A stretch of DNA of 64,000 bases from NCBI RefSeq assembly GCF_003023845.1, contig NZ_PYFT01000002.1, positions 1 through 64,000 on the forward strand, written 5' to 3'. This stretch comes from Adhaeribacter arboris. GTDB taxonomy: Bacteria > Bacteroidota > Bacteroidia > Cytophagales > Hymenobacteraceae. This document shows positions 44,008-53,425 of the stretch, in pieces; within the stretch, counting starts at the first letter, position 1; each line of letters starts with the position of its first letter. The notes beneath the pieces were generated by a model. The model made no database searches and was not told the DNA's origin. It saw nothing but the letters and a program-made list of their open reading frames with translations. The translations under genes and the position numbers were made by a program.

Positions 44008-47000
44008 TTAACTTTGACGGGTAAATTCCCCGGGGCTCACCTGGTACACTTCCCGGAAACATTTGCCAAAGTAAGCTGGGCTGTCGAAGCCCACCCGGTA
44101 AGCGGTTTCGGAACTATTCAGACCTTCTCGCAAGTATTGCGTGGCCCGCTGGAGGCGGTAATTGCGGATGACGTCGCTGGCCGGCAGGCCCACCAGCGCT
44201 TTGAGTTTGCGGTGCAGGTGCACCCGGCTTACATTCAGTTCCTCGGCTAGTTGTTCTACCCCCAAAGTGGTATCGTCCAGTCTGGCTTCTACCACCCGGT
44301 AGAGTTTATCCAGAAATGGATCTAGGGGAGTGGGTGCCGCGGTAGCAGGGGGCGTACTAGCGGGACGAACTAACTCTTGCTGCAAATATTCCCGGTAGCG
44401 GCGTTGCCGCTCGAGTAAATTATGCAGGCGTAAATTTAATTCCTGAACGTGGAAGGGTTTGGTCAGGTAATCGTCGGCTCCCCGGGTAAGTCCTTCCAGG
44501 CGGCTGTCTAAAGCGGCTCTTGCCGTTAACAGAATAACCGGAATGTGGCTGGTGCGTTCATCGGTTTTGAGTTGGTGGCAGAAAGTATAGCCATCCATCA
44601 CCGGCATCATCACGTCACTAATCACCGCGTCCGGTAACTCGGCCAAGGCTTGCTCTAGTCCTTCGGCTCCGTTGGTAGCCCGGCAAACGCGGTAGTGGGG
44701 GGGCAGGCTGTCGGCAATGAAATCGGCCAGCTCCGGATTGTCTTCTACCAGCAAAATGAGCGGCAGTTCCTCGCTATTGGCTTGGGCAGCAGGAAGCTCG
44801 TTGTTGGCTGGCAAGGGTCCGCTCCAGTTTTCGGATATTGTTTCCGCCAGTTGGAGCGGCAGCCACACTCGAAATAGGGTTCCCTTTCCAAGCTCACTTT
44901 CCACGGTGATTTGTCCGCCTTGAAGTTCCACTAATTCTTTTACCAGCGCCAGACCAATGCCCGTACCGCCGAAAGCGCTATTTACTTGATCGCCGTTAAC
45001 TTGAAAAAACCGGTCAAAAATATAAGGGAGCTTTTCCTTCGGAATACCCGTCCCTGTATCTGCAACCGTTACTAATATTCCTTCAGTAACGTCTAACAAA
45101 ACCGTTATTTGGCCACCCGCGGGCGTAAACTTTACCGCATTGGCCACTAAATTGGAGAGGATCCGTTCTAATTTGCCGGCATCAAACCAATATTCTCCCG
45201 TTACCTCGCTTTGGTAGATTAGCTCGATCGATTTCGCGGCGGCTTCTTGTTGGAATAACTGCACGGTTTGGCCGACTTTGTCGGCCAGATTGCCTCGGGT
45301 CTCCTGTACGGTGAGCATTTGGGCATCCAATTTAGAAAAGTCCAGCACCTGGTTGATTAATCCCAGTAACTGCACGGCATTTCGCTGAATCAAAGTTAGT
45401 TTTTGCCGGAAAGGTGTACCGGCCGGATCCTGTAGTAAGCCTTCCAGGGGCGAGAGGATCAGGGTTAAAGGCGTGCGGAAATCGTGGGTGATGTTGGTAA
45501 AAAAGCGGGACTTCAGCTCGTCGAGGGCACGTAATTGCCGGGCTTCCTGTTGTCTTAACACTACCGCTTGTTGCAAGCGCAAGCGGTTGACGTACAACCG
45601 GAAACCGTACCAAATCATGCCACTCAACAGAAAGCCGTATAAAAGATAAGCCCACCAAGTACGCCACCAGGGCGGAGTGATAATAATGGTTAGTTGGCGT
45701 ACGTACGGGCTCCAATGCCCGGAAGTGTTGGAGGCATTTACTCGTAGCGTATAGTCGCCGGGAGGTAAAGCGGTATAAACCGCCTGGGGTTGCTGGCTTT
45801 CCACCCATCCCTCGTCAATACCCACCAGTTGGTAGCGATACTGGTTTTTACCCGGACGGTTATATTGCAAGGCCGCAAAACTAACCGTCACAAAGTTCCG
45901 GTTATAGGGTAAGACCAGTTTCTGTACCGCGTGAATAGGTTGAGCCAGCAGCAAATCCTTTCTTGGGTCCACTACCCGGTTATTGATTTGCAATTCGGTG
46001 AGCTCTACTTGGGGTTGAAACAAATCATCCTGGAGCCGAGCGGGTTGAAAAACAGTAAATCCTTCTACCCCCGCCATGATCATCTGCCCGGTGGTAGGCA
46101 GCTGCAGGTAGTGAAACCGGTTAAATTCATTGGCGAGCAGTCCGTCTTCGGTCGTATAGACTTGCGTTTGGAAGGTTTTCCGGTTCAGCCGACAAAGCCC
46201 TTTATTGGTGCCCAGCCATAAGTATCCTTGCTCATCCGGTAAGGCGGAATAAATGACGTTATTGGGTAGTCCCTCCTGTTCGGTGATGCGCCGGCATTGA
46301 CCAGTTCTTTTATCGAAGGCACACAAGCCGCTACCAAAGGTACCAATCCATAAACGATTCGCATCAACCGGATCTTGGGACAAGCAGAACAGAGCATTGT
46401 TACTCAAGCTAGTGAACTGCCCGGGTTGATGCGTATATTGCCGTAATTGTCTAGTTCGCCGGTCGAGCCGGATTAACCCTCGAGCCCGGGTTGCTAACCA
46501 AAAAGCCTGCTCATCGACTACCATCTGGAGAATCTCGAAGCTACTTTCCGGATCGAGTTGATAAGCAGAAAGCATCCATTGCTGCTGGGCTGCATCAAAC
46601 CGCCAGAACTGGTAAGCGTGCAGTACCCAAACCTGACCTTTTTCATCCGTGGCGAGAGGGCTAATGCTTTTCTCGAAGGAAATCGGAAAATTAACCTTTC
46701 TAACCGCTTGGCTAACCGGATTAATATGATAGAAGGTGGAACTGCCGACGTTGATCCAGAGGGTCCCTCGTCCATCGTACGTATACCGAAAATGGTAGGG
46801 GTTATTTGTTTGCACGTACGGCAAGACCAGGGAGGCGGGAACTCCTAGCCGCTGAGTTAGTAAATCCGTCTGAAAATTTTCCTGGTAAGGAGTAGTTTGG
46901 AAGCCATCTGCCCGCAGATCGTACTTGCGTACCCCTGAGCCGTCGGTGCCCAGCCACAAGACATCGGAGCGATCAATAAAAAGGCTGGCGCAACGCCCGG

Positions 47001-47940
47001 TTTTAGGAGTCAGTTGGGCGAGTAATACCGGACCTAATTCATTTTGGAAGCGAAATAATCGTTCTCGTTGGGCAAAGTACACGACTCCCCGGCTATCCTG
47101 AGTGAAGTTCATCCCGTACCAAGACTGCCGATCAGCGGGTAAGCGGTAGGCCCGCACCTGGCCCGTACGCGGATGGAGTTGGGTAACAAACCGGGCCGAA
47201 CCAACTAGGATTTCGCCCGTTGGTGATTGAAACAAGGTATACAGATCGTTTTCCGGCAGGCCAGGCGAAGCTGGAGAACCGGAACCATAATGGATAAAAT
47301 GTCCGGTAGGCTCCTCAAGCCGGTCTAATCCAGTAGCGGTGGCCACCCAAATAGTGCCTTCCGTATCTTGCAAAACCTGACGGACTTGATTACTAGCCAG
47401 CGAGTGGACTTGATTCGGTTGATGCAGAAACCTTTGGATACTCCCGGTTCGAATGTTAAAACAAATTAATCCCTGGCCATTAAATGCCAGCCATAACCGA
47501 TTCTGCCGATCCGGGTAGGCCTGTTGAAACTGTAATTCATCGAGGGGTTGCTGGCCAAAGATTTTTTGGGAATAGCCTGTAAAGACTTCGGTCTGGGGAT
47601 TAAACAAGGCAATATCGCCTTGCTCGGAAATGATCCAGATCCGTCCCTGGTGATCGAGCTGCAAGCTTCTCAGATCAGAAAACGACAAAGCCGGTTTTTG
47701 GTCCAGTTCGGGGCGAAAGACTTTAAAGCGATTACCATCGTAACGGCACAAACCATCGCGGGTAGCCAGCCAAATGAAGCCTTGTTGATCTTGCACGATG
47801 CCTGGCACAAAGCCTTGGGGTAAACCTTGGCGATCGGTAATTAATTCCGGTGTCGGTAGATTGCTCCATTGTGCCCGGGTAGAGAACCCGAATAGGTTTA
47901 ACATTAACCAAAGCAGCAACCATTTTAACTTCGGGCGCAT
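44008..47940 (-). CDS. hybrid two-component system sensor/regulator (HTCC), copy 2
   Basis: 1310 residues, the same length as copy 1 and closely similar throughout. It has a signal peptide ending FSTRAQ, periplasmic propeller (about 30-640), Y_Y_Y, one membrane span (WWAYLLYGFLLSGMIWYGF), HisKA (FFTNITHDFRTPLTLILSP), HATPase (ILSNLVANAVKFTP; DTGTGIP), receiver with VISDVMMPVMDG and a C-terminal AraC pair (VEQLAEELNVSRVHLHRKLK). The HTH part differs from copy 1 at few positions, so both may bind the same element. The propeller differs more, which suggests different ligands. It is read toward the T9SS gene at 43875. Confidence 0.93.
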   Translation of the reverse strand: MRPKLKWLLLWLMLNLFGFSTRAQWSNLPTPELITDRQGLPQGFVPGIVQDQQGFIWLATRDGLCRYDGNRFKVFRPELDQKPALSFSDLRSLQLDHQGRIWIISEQGDIALFNPQTEVFTGYSQKIFGQQPLDELQFQQAYPDRQNRLWLAFNGQGLICFNIRTGSIQRFLHQPNQVHSLASNQVRQVLQDTEGTIWVATATGLDRLEEPTGHFIHYGSGSPASPGLPENDLYTLFQSPTGEILVGSARFVTQLHPRTGQVRAYRLPADRQSWYGMNFTQDSRGVVYFAQRERLFRFQNELGPVLLAQLTPKTGRCASLFIDRSDVLWLGTDGSGVRKYDLRADGFQTTPYQENFQTDLLTQRLGVPASLVLPYVQTNNPYHFRYTYDGRGTLWINVGSSTFYHINPVSQAVRKVNFPISFEKSISPLATDEKGQVWVLHAYQFWRFDAAQQQWMLSAYQLDPESSFEILQMVVDEQAFWLATRARGLIRLDRRTRQLRQYTHQPGQFTSLSNNALFCLSQDPVDANRLWIGTFGSGLCAFDKRTGQCRRITEQEGLPNNVIYSALPDEQGYLWLGTNKGLCRLNRKTFQTQVYTTEDGLLANEFNRFHYLQLPTTGQMIMAGVEGFTVFQPARLQDDLFQPQVELTELQINNRVVDPRKDLLLAQPIHAVQKLVLPYNRNFVTVSFAALQYNRPGKNQYRYQLVGIDEGWVESQQPQAVYTALPPGDYTLRVNASNTSGHWSPYVRQLTIIITPPWWRTWWAYLLYGFLLSGMIWYGFRLYVNRLRLQQAVVLRQQEARQLRALDELKSRFFTNITHDFRTPLTLILSPLEGLLQDPAGTPFRQKLTLIQRNAVQLLGLINQVLDFSKLDAQMLTVQETRGNLADKVGQTVQLFQQEAAAKSIELIYQSEVTGEYWFDAGKLERILSNLVANAVKFTPAGGQITVLLDVTEGILVTVADTGTGIPKEKLPYIFDRFFQVNGDQVNSAFGGTGIGLALVKELVELQGGQITVESELGKGTLFRVWLPLQLAETISENWSGPLPANNELPAAQANSEELPLILLVEDNPELADFIADSLPPHYRVCRATNGAEGLEQALAELPDAVISDVMMPVMDGYTFCHQLKTDERTSHIPVILLTARAALDSRLEGLTRGADDYLTKPFHVQELNLRLHNLLERQRRYREYLQQELVRPASTPPATAAPTPLDPFLDKLYRVVEARLDDTTLGVEQLAEELNVSRVHLHRKLKALVGLPASDVIRNYRLQRATQYLREGLNSSETAYRVGFDSPAYFGKCFREVYQVSPGEFTRQS

Positions 47941-48079
47941 ATAGGAGCAGCTTACTTAGTACTAGAAGTTTGCTTATAAGTTATAGCCGAAATAACGAAA
48001 AAGCAAATGAGTTAAAGGAGCGGATATTATAGCGTCATGTCCTAACATAGATTGACAGAATTCATCTCACGAAACGACC

Positions 48080-49757
48080 GTGGCTGTTGCACAACTCCCT
48101 TTTGAGCCGCGTCCTATTTCCCTATCTGAACTCAATGCTGCTCCTAATAGTGCTCTCTTAGTGGAAAAACAGCTTAGTAAAAGCAAAAGAATAGCTGCTA
48201 AAAGCAGATTCTTGATTCTTTTGAAGTGCCAAAGCTTGGCTGATCGCTTTCACCGGTTTAAACTTCAGATATTTCTTCAAGTTAAAAGCAGTGGTGGCCA
48301 GCAGCATCACCTTGTGAGCCCCGGCTTTACCCCGCACTCCTATTTTCCGGAGACCATAGTAATGAATTAAGCTGCCGAAGACCGGCTCTACCGTGCTTTG
48401 TCGAACTCGCTTCATCCGTTTACCTTTTCTACTTTGCTGTCTTTCTAATGCTCGTCGATATTCCGAATCGTATGCAGTACGGGTGATTTGGCGGCATTGG
48501 CTTTTGGGAACGCAAGAAGATTTGAGCGGGCAATGTTTACAGTCCTGGTAGGTAGCCCGGTAGATTTTTAGCAAACCTCCCTCCGCATTGGTGTCATAGG
48601 TCTTAAAGGCGAGTATCTTCCCGGTCGGACAGGTGAAATAGTCAGCTTGTTGGTCATAAGGAAAACCTTCTATCTCGGACTTGTACTGGCCAAATACGGG
48701 TATCCAGCCCGTTATCTTTCTTTGCTCTAAAAAGGCGTAGTTGCTACCGTTAGAATAGCCACCATCCGCTAGCAGTTCCTTTAGACGTAGTTCATTATCT
48801 AGTAGCCGTCGCTGCAATCTCAGCGTGATAGCCGGCAAATATTGGCTGTCCCGCCCATCAGCCAAATCCGCTTGAACATGGCTGATAACGCCTTTGGCTG
48901 TATCCACCGCCAGGCTGCAATAATAGTTAAGTTGTCTGGCTTTGCCCGGTTTGACCGATATGCGGGCATCCGGATCGGTGGAACTGTAGTGCGTTTTATT
49001 GCTGACCAGGCGGGCCTTCTCGTGCTTACCGCCTAAGCCTTTGGGAGATGCTTTCAGCTGATCTTGGTGCTTTTCCAGTTTTCTTAACTGGTACTCCGGA
49101 GCCGAGAGGAACTGTTCTGGCTTTCCCTCTTTATTCTGGTTGGACTTCTTTACTACCGCTTCATTCTCGAGGATAACCTTCGTTAAGTGCTTTTTCACCG
49201 ACTCGGGTGATTGTTTTAAAAGCAGGCTATCCATCGAAGCATTGGCCTTAATGGGGGCGGAGTCAATCGCCTGCCGATGACCGGCTACCATGCCTTTCTC
49301 GACACATAAGCGAAAGACTCTATCAAACAGTAGCTCAAACAACTTCTCCGGGTAAAGCTGCCGAGTACGAGAAACCGTGGAGTGCCAGGGCAAGGGCTCA
49401 TCTATTTGGTAGTCTAAAAAGTAAAGCAGATCTAGTCGGAGGCTACAGTGCTCGATCAGTTGGCGGTCGGAAACAATATTCTCCAGGTAACCCACCAAGC
49501 AGAGCTTAAAGAAGACTACCGGATCGATCGACTGCTGACCACATCGTCCGTAGTAAGGTTGGGTAAGCTCGTAGAGAAAATCCAAATTCAACTGCTGTTT
49601 CAAGCGGCGATAGAAGTTGTGTTCTGGTACATGTGCCGAGAGCGAAAAAAGCAACGCCTTTTCATCTTCCAAAACCTTTCTGCCTTGCATAACCTTAAAA
49701 AATAGTCCTATCCTTCTTCAACGATTAACTTCAATCAAGGGGTTGTGCAACAGCCAC
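48080..49757 (-). mobile_element. IS1182-family insertion sequence, intact copy 2
   Basis: Terminal inverted repeats GTGGCTGTTGCACAAC (48080-48095) and complement (49742-49757), 1678 bp, with 4-bp target duplication GACC at 48076-48079 and 49758-49761. The pre-insertion site GAAAC-GACC-GTTTTC is itself a near-palindrome, a known preference of several IS families. Confidence 0.92.
48158..49690 (-). CDS. IS1182-family transposase
   Basis: 510 residues. N-terminal DUF772 domain (SAHVPEHNFYRRLKQQLNLD, GRCGQQSIDPVVFFKLCLVG), a central variable part with HRQAIDSAPIKANAS, and the DDE domain (YYCSLAVDTAKGVISHVQAD; ELLADGGYSNGSN; STVEPVFGSLIHYYGLRKIG supplying the final Glu). A Cys cluster (CKHCPLKSSCVPKSQC) is typical. 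Appears complete and probably active, in contrast to copy 1. Confidence 0.92.
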   Translation of the reverse strand: MQGRKVLEDEKALLFSLSAHVPEHNFYRRLKQQLNLDFLYELTQPYYGRCGQQSIDPVVFFKLCLVGYLENIVSDRQLIEHCSLRLDLLYFLDYQIDEPLPWHSTVSRTRQLYPEKLFELLFDRVFRLCVEKGMVAGHRQAIDSAPIKANASMDSLLLKQSPESVKKHLTKVILENEAVVKKSNQNKEGKPEQFLSAPEYQLRKLEKHQDQLKASPKGLGGKHEKARLVSNKTHYSSTDPDARISVKPGKARQLNYYCSLAVDTAKGVISHVQADLADGRDSQYLPAITLRLQRRLLDNELRLKELLADGGYSNGSNYAFLEQRKITGWIPVFGQYKSEIEGFPYDQQADYFTCPTGKILAFKTYDTNAEGGLLKIYRATYQDCKHCPLKSSCVPKSQCRQITRTAYDSEYRRALERQQSRKGKRMKRVRQSTVEPVFGSLIHYYGLRKIGVRGKAGAHKVMLLATTAFNLKKYLKFKPVKAISQALALQKNQESAFSSYSFAFTKLFFH

Positions 49758-49781
49758 GACCGTTTTCTGAGATAAAAATAG

Positions 49782-49804
49782 AGCCTCCGAAATGAGGCTT
49801 TTTT
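49782..49804 (+). terminator. terminator-like hairpin before the resolvase
   Basis: AGCCTC, loop CGAAAT, GAGGCT and a T-run. It may end transcription coming out of the IS or from deleted DNA. Confidence 0.6.
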
Positions 49805-49814
49805 CAGCTAAAAA

Positions 49815-49880
49815 CCATCTCAAATGACCATCTCACCAATCAAAATGAATTTGGTATATTTGAGATGGCATTCGTGAGAC
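49815..49880 (+). promoter_or_regulatory. resolvase promoter with inverted-repeat (res-like) site
   Basis: CCATCTCAAAT (49815-49825), CCATCTCA again (49828-49835) and the inverted ATTTGAGATGG (49858-49868) overlap a -7 box TATATTTG at 49855-49862. Resolvases commonly bind and cut dyad sites just upstream of their own gene and repress themselves. No good TTG -33 box is seen. Confidence 0.5.
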
Positions 49881-49884
49881 AAAT

Positions 49885-50451
49885 ATGAAAATAGGTTACG
49901 CCCGGGTCAGCACCCAGGACCAAAAATTAGAATTGCAGTTAGACGCTCTGACTAAGCAAGGCTGTGAGTTGGTCTTTCAGGAAAAGAAGTCTGGCAAGAA
50001 CAAAGAACGGCCGGAGCTGGAGAAGCTGCTGGGTCAACTCCGATCCGGAGATACTGTAATGGTGTGGAAGCTGGATCGACTGGGTAGATCCTTACGGGAC
50101 TTGATTGACTTGGTAGCGGAGTTCCAGAGAAGGGGAGTAGACTTTGTGAGTTTACAAGATGGCATCAACACCGCTACTTCCACTGGTCGTTTTACTTTTA
50201 ATATTTTTGCTTCTCTAGCTGAGTTTGAACGCGAGATTATCAAGGAAAGAACCAAGGCCGGCTTAATAGCTGCTAGAGCTCGCGGCCGGGCAGGAGGGAG
50301 GCCTAAAGGCCTATCTCCGGAAGCCATGGAAAAAGCCAAGTCGGCCAAAGTTCTTTTTGAATCGGGTAAAAGAGCGGAGGAAATAGCCAAGATTCTCGGT
50401 ATTTCTCGAGCTACTTGCTACCGTTATTTAGAAGCGGCTAACTCCAAATAG
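49885..50451 (+). CDS. serine recombinase (resolvase/invertase type)
   Basis: 188 residues, intact. Resolvase N-terminal domain MKIGYARVSTQDQKLELQLD (catalytic Ser in ARVST), WKLDRLGRSLRDLIDLVAEF, FASLAEFEREIIKERTKAGL. A C-terminal HTH (RAEEIAKILGISRATCYRYL) follows. This is a full-length Tn3/Hin-like resolvase and is a different subgroup from the two broken copies near 2 kb. It marks the left border of the defence-like island and could have driven its integration or resolution. Confidence 0.9.
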   Translation: MKIGYARVSTQDQKLELQLDALTKQGCELVFQEKKSGKNKERPELEKLLGQLRSGDTVMVWKLDRLGRSLRDLIDLVAEFQRRGVDFVSLQDGINTATSTGRFTFNIFASLAEFEREIIKERTKAGLIAARARGRAGGRPKGLSPEAMEKAKSAKVLFESGKRAEEIAKILGISRATCYRYLEAANSK

Positions 50452-50575
50452 AGGAAGTCTTTTACTTTATATTATGGAATTAATCACATGAGGGCATCTT
50501 TACAACAAGTAAGAGCCTTTATTTAAAAAGGATAACGGTTAAGCTAACTGCAGCGCTTTTTAATCAACGATATCA

Positions 50576-50959
50576 ATGAAGCTTTTAAAATATGTTCTTC
50601 TTCTTTTAACCATACTTTTTCATAACGGATTAAAGGCGCAACAAAACGATTTAGCTGATTTTCTGACACGATTTCAGGTTTTTTCGGCAGCTCATTCCCC
50701 CCAAATTAAATGGTCCATGCCTTCCGTCAATACAGGAAGTAACTTAGCTCCCATGCCTAATGCCATTGATGTGCGGGAAAGTTACATGATAGACCCTGGT
50801 ACAGGATTCCGGTTCTTTCCTCATCAAGGTAAAATCTACGATCCCAAAACAGGTTACCAGATGAGCTATGATCCGGAAGCAAAGTATGAGGTGGATCTTA
50901 GAAAAGGTAAAATATACTCTAGTAAAGCCGAAATAAAGGTGGAAAAACTAAGAAACTAG
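50576..50959 (+). CDS. secreted hypothetical protein
   Basis: 127 residues with a clear signal peptide (MKLLKYVLLLLTILFHNGLK, AQ). The rest is soluble, with 'GFRFFPHQGKIYDPKTGYQM' and repeated K-x-Y turns. No membrane span after the signal, no cysteines. No family recognised. Low GC for its surroundings, so it may be part of the imported island. Confidence 0.6.
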   Translation: MKLLKYVLLLLTILFHNGLKAQQNDLADFLTRFQVFSAAHSPQIKWSMPSVNTGSNLAPMPNAIDVRESYMIDPGTGFRFFPHQGKIYDPKTGYQMSYDPEAKYEVDLRKGKIYSSKAEIKVEKLRN

Positions 50960-51042
50960 AAAGCTTCTCTTTTAAATTGTGGTTAAAAACATTTGTGGAG
51001 TATCTAGGTCGAAATTATAGCTATAGTTTGGCTATTAGACTT

Positions 51043-52440
51043 CTACGATAGTATTTTAACCCAAGGGACTAGTTCGTCACCTTCTCCATACCATTTGGAC
51101 CCAGAACATCTATTATAATATTTATTATCAAATTTAAGAATATATAAAAGAGAGAGTTCGATATACCATAATCCTAATTGTAAGGCTTCACTTTTTACGG
51201 TACCAGGCATCTTTGCTAGCATTTCCCTTTTATTCTCCTGAGAATGAATAATAGCATTTCGGGTTTGAACAAATAAATCTGGAGCATCCACAATCTTCCC
51301 TTTAGAAGTTAATATTGTTGTATTTGATTGATGAAAGGCTTTTGGTATTTCATAACCTATATGCAAGTCTGATATTAAAAGTCGAATTTTATTGGCCGCA
51401 GACAGGTTTTCGCTATCCTTACCAATAATTAACTTTCGCTTTTCTATAATATACCAATTATACATTAGCTCTAAGGTAGCTTGTGCCATAACTAGTGAGC
51501 CAGCAAAGAACGAGTTGTTTGAATTTGCTTCCGTGTACCAATGAATAGCATTTTTAATAAAATCCTTGTCTACTTCATTTATCCAAATCTTCCATAAGTT
51601 TTGCCATAATTCATTAAACCCTTGCGTGGAATGGATATGCTGCGGCCAACTGATTACAGTTTTATATTGAGCAACGGAATAAGGGGTATAATCTGTCCAG
51701 ATGATCTCATCTTCATAAGTACCCTGTAAAAAAAGAGTAGAGCATTTTCGACCATTTATAAAGCTTAATAAATTTGAAAAGCACCGGAAAACATTTCCGA
51801 TTTCATCAAAATGGATAGCAGCTCCTTTTTTCTTGATTAACTCCCCAGAATACAGGATAAGATACCCACCTTGAGCTTTAAGAGAATCACATAATTTTTT
51901 GTAATCAGGATGTTGGTCAATTATTATTATATATTCATCGTTTTCGAACAGTGTTCGGCTATTATTTGATTTTCGCTCAGTTCTAGTACTTTTTTTTGTT
52001 GGTTGCCCATTTAGCTCTCTTAGATTAGGTATTGCAAATCTTACCTTAGTAACCGGAATGCATTTGTCTCCTAAAATGGGTTGAGTAGCCATCACCCCTT
52101 CTACCGTTAAGGAACTAGAACGAAGAGTTCTGCTTATAAAACATTCCCCGAATATTAGGCCATCAATGATAAGCTCCCATGGCCCTTCCGTGGAAATTAA
52201 TATTTCGATTGCTTCAGAGGATATATAAGGTATGTTGCCTTGAAACTTCACCCCAGAATGGGGGAACCAACCAAACCAGATTTTACCATCTACACAAATT
52301 TCATATCTGATCTCATTTACTTCTTGAACTATCTGAAAGCTTCCTTCGAAAATAGGAATGAGGGCATTAGGCTCATCCATTGTAACAGGACTAGACGTTA
52401 TTTCAGGTAAATTGTCAAAAAAATCTTCGAACAGGTTCAT
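51043..52440 (-). CDS. large protein with C-terminal HEPN-type RX4H motif
   Basis: 465 residues, cytosolic. The N-terminal half is beta-rich (about 25-140; GKIWFGWFPHSGVKFQGN) and the C-terminal third helical (about 280-450). Arg394-Asn-Ala-Ile-Ile-His399 (RNAIIH) fits the RX4-6H active site of HEPN ribonucleases and is placed within a helical region as in ApeA-like abortive-infection proteins. I do not recognise the N-terminal domain. It may be an RNase effector that senses something through its N-terminal half; this is inference. Neighbours on the same strand are unknown small genes and the MBL/membrane pair. Confidence 0.6.
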   Translation of the reverse strand: MNLFEDFFDNLPEITSSPVTMDEPNALIPIFEGSFQIVQEVNEIRYEICVDGKIWFGWFPHSGVKFQGNIPYISSEAIEILISTEGPWELIIDGLIFGECFISRTLRSSSLTVEGVMATQPILGDKCIPVTKVRFAIPNLRELNGQPTKKSTRTERKSNNSRTLFENDEYIIIIDQHPDYKKLCDSLKAQGGYLILYSGELIKKKGAAIHFDEIGNVFRCFSNLLSFINGRKCSTLFLQGTYEDEIIWTDYTPYSVAQYKTVISWPQHIHSTQGFNELWQNLWKIWINEVDKDFIKNAIHWYTEANSNNSFFAGSLVMAQATLELMYNWYIIEKRKLIIGKDSENLSAANKIRLLISDLHIGYEIPKAFHQSNTTILTSKGKIVDAPDLFVQTRNAIIHSQENKREMLAKMPGTVKSEALQLGLWYIELSLLYILKFDNKYYNRCSGSKWYGEGDELVPWVKILS

Positions 52441-52674
52441 GTATTTGGCGGTGACAAAGTATTGTTAGGGTGATAAATCTTATTGCCTTAAGGCGCAAAA
52501 ACGTTCCTTCCAGCTTTTTCATAAACCGGAAAAGGCAGATCAAATATTAAAAATTTAGAGGACTAAAATTTCTTTTTATCGATAGAACAGGTACTTAAGA
52601 AGCCGCAATCATTTGGGCCGGTGCAATGGGTAAGTCTTGGTTCTCTGCCCGCTGCAAAAATTGAATCTGCTGTT

Positions 52675-53016
52675 TTATCTTTCTAGTACCTGGTGGATGT
52701 CTACCCCCGTAATCTGCTGCACCCCTTGCATGAGGGGACCCAAGTCTACCTTTTGGCGAATAAAATCCCGCACTCGGTAGAGTTCGAGTTGGCCTAAGTC
52801 GGTGCTTTCCGGATGCTTGATAAAGAGCTCTAAATCGAATTGATGGAGTACGTACCCTGGCTGCCGGCGAACAATGGGCAAAACAACACAAACAGTGTTA
52901 TAAAGAATATACGGTTCCTGGAACTGCTGCTGGAGGTAGGTAGCCTCGTGGATGATGGGCCAGATTTCTGTATCATCATAAAACTGCTCGATATAAGGCG
53001 TAATTTGTTCGGGCAT
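52675..53016 (-). CDS. hypothetical protein
   Basis: 113 residues, MPEQITPYIEQFYDDTEIWP, then QFQEPYILYNTVCVVLPIVR and a helical end (LMQGVQQITGVDIHQVLER). Alpha/beta, soluble. No known family. Its GC is higher than in the genes to its right, so it may be older host DNA. Confidence 0.45.
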   Translation of the reverse strand: MPEQITPYIEQFYDDTEIWPIIHEATYLQQQFQEPYILYNTVCVVLPIVRRQPGYVLHQFDLELFIKHPESTDLGQLELYRVRDFIRQKVDLGPLMQGVQQITGVDIHQVLER

Positions 53017-53121
53017 GGAATCGTAAATTTTGGCGTAAGTAAAGATAGCAGTTTATTTACTTACCCGACCTCCTTTAACTAATGTAAATAGTGGTATAAT
53101 CGAATATTTAAAAATATTGAT

Positions 53122-53334
53122 TTAATTGCAAATTGAAACAATATCATGTAGTACTGTATACATGTTACATATTTCACATTTGCCTTGAAATGGATTTTTA
53201 ATTAAATCTTCCTTTATTGCAGGCCATCCTTTTTCAGTATAATCATTTCTTTTAGCAAACAACCACAAACGAATAGTATTACACCTTCTACACCTACTTT
53301 CATACCAAAGCCATTCATCTTTATCAATATCCAT
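53122..53334 (-). CDS. small zinc-ribbon-like protein
   Basis: 70 residues with two Cys pairs: CRRC near residue 15 and CEIC near 54. These four could bind one zinc ion. The remainder is charged with Trp residues (DEWLWYESRC). No family recognised. It lies 92 bases downstream of the 4-TM membrane protein on the same strand. Confidence 0.55.
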   Translation of the reverse strand: MDIDKDEWLWYESRCRRCNTIRLWLFAKRNDYTEKGWPAIKEDLIKNPFQGKCEICNMYTVLHDIVSICN

Positions 53335-53425
53335 ACGTTATTTGTTCAAATATCAACCTTATAAAAATCAGTTTTTAGCTCATGGAAAATGCAATACCAT
53401 GGAAAATAAGAAACGTTATGAAGAG

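Noticed and set aside
52595-52891. Minus-strand frame of 98 codons
   Set aside because: Arg/Pro-rich and overlapping the better 52675-53016 frame; looks like a shadow.
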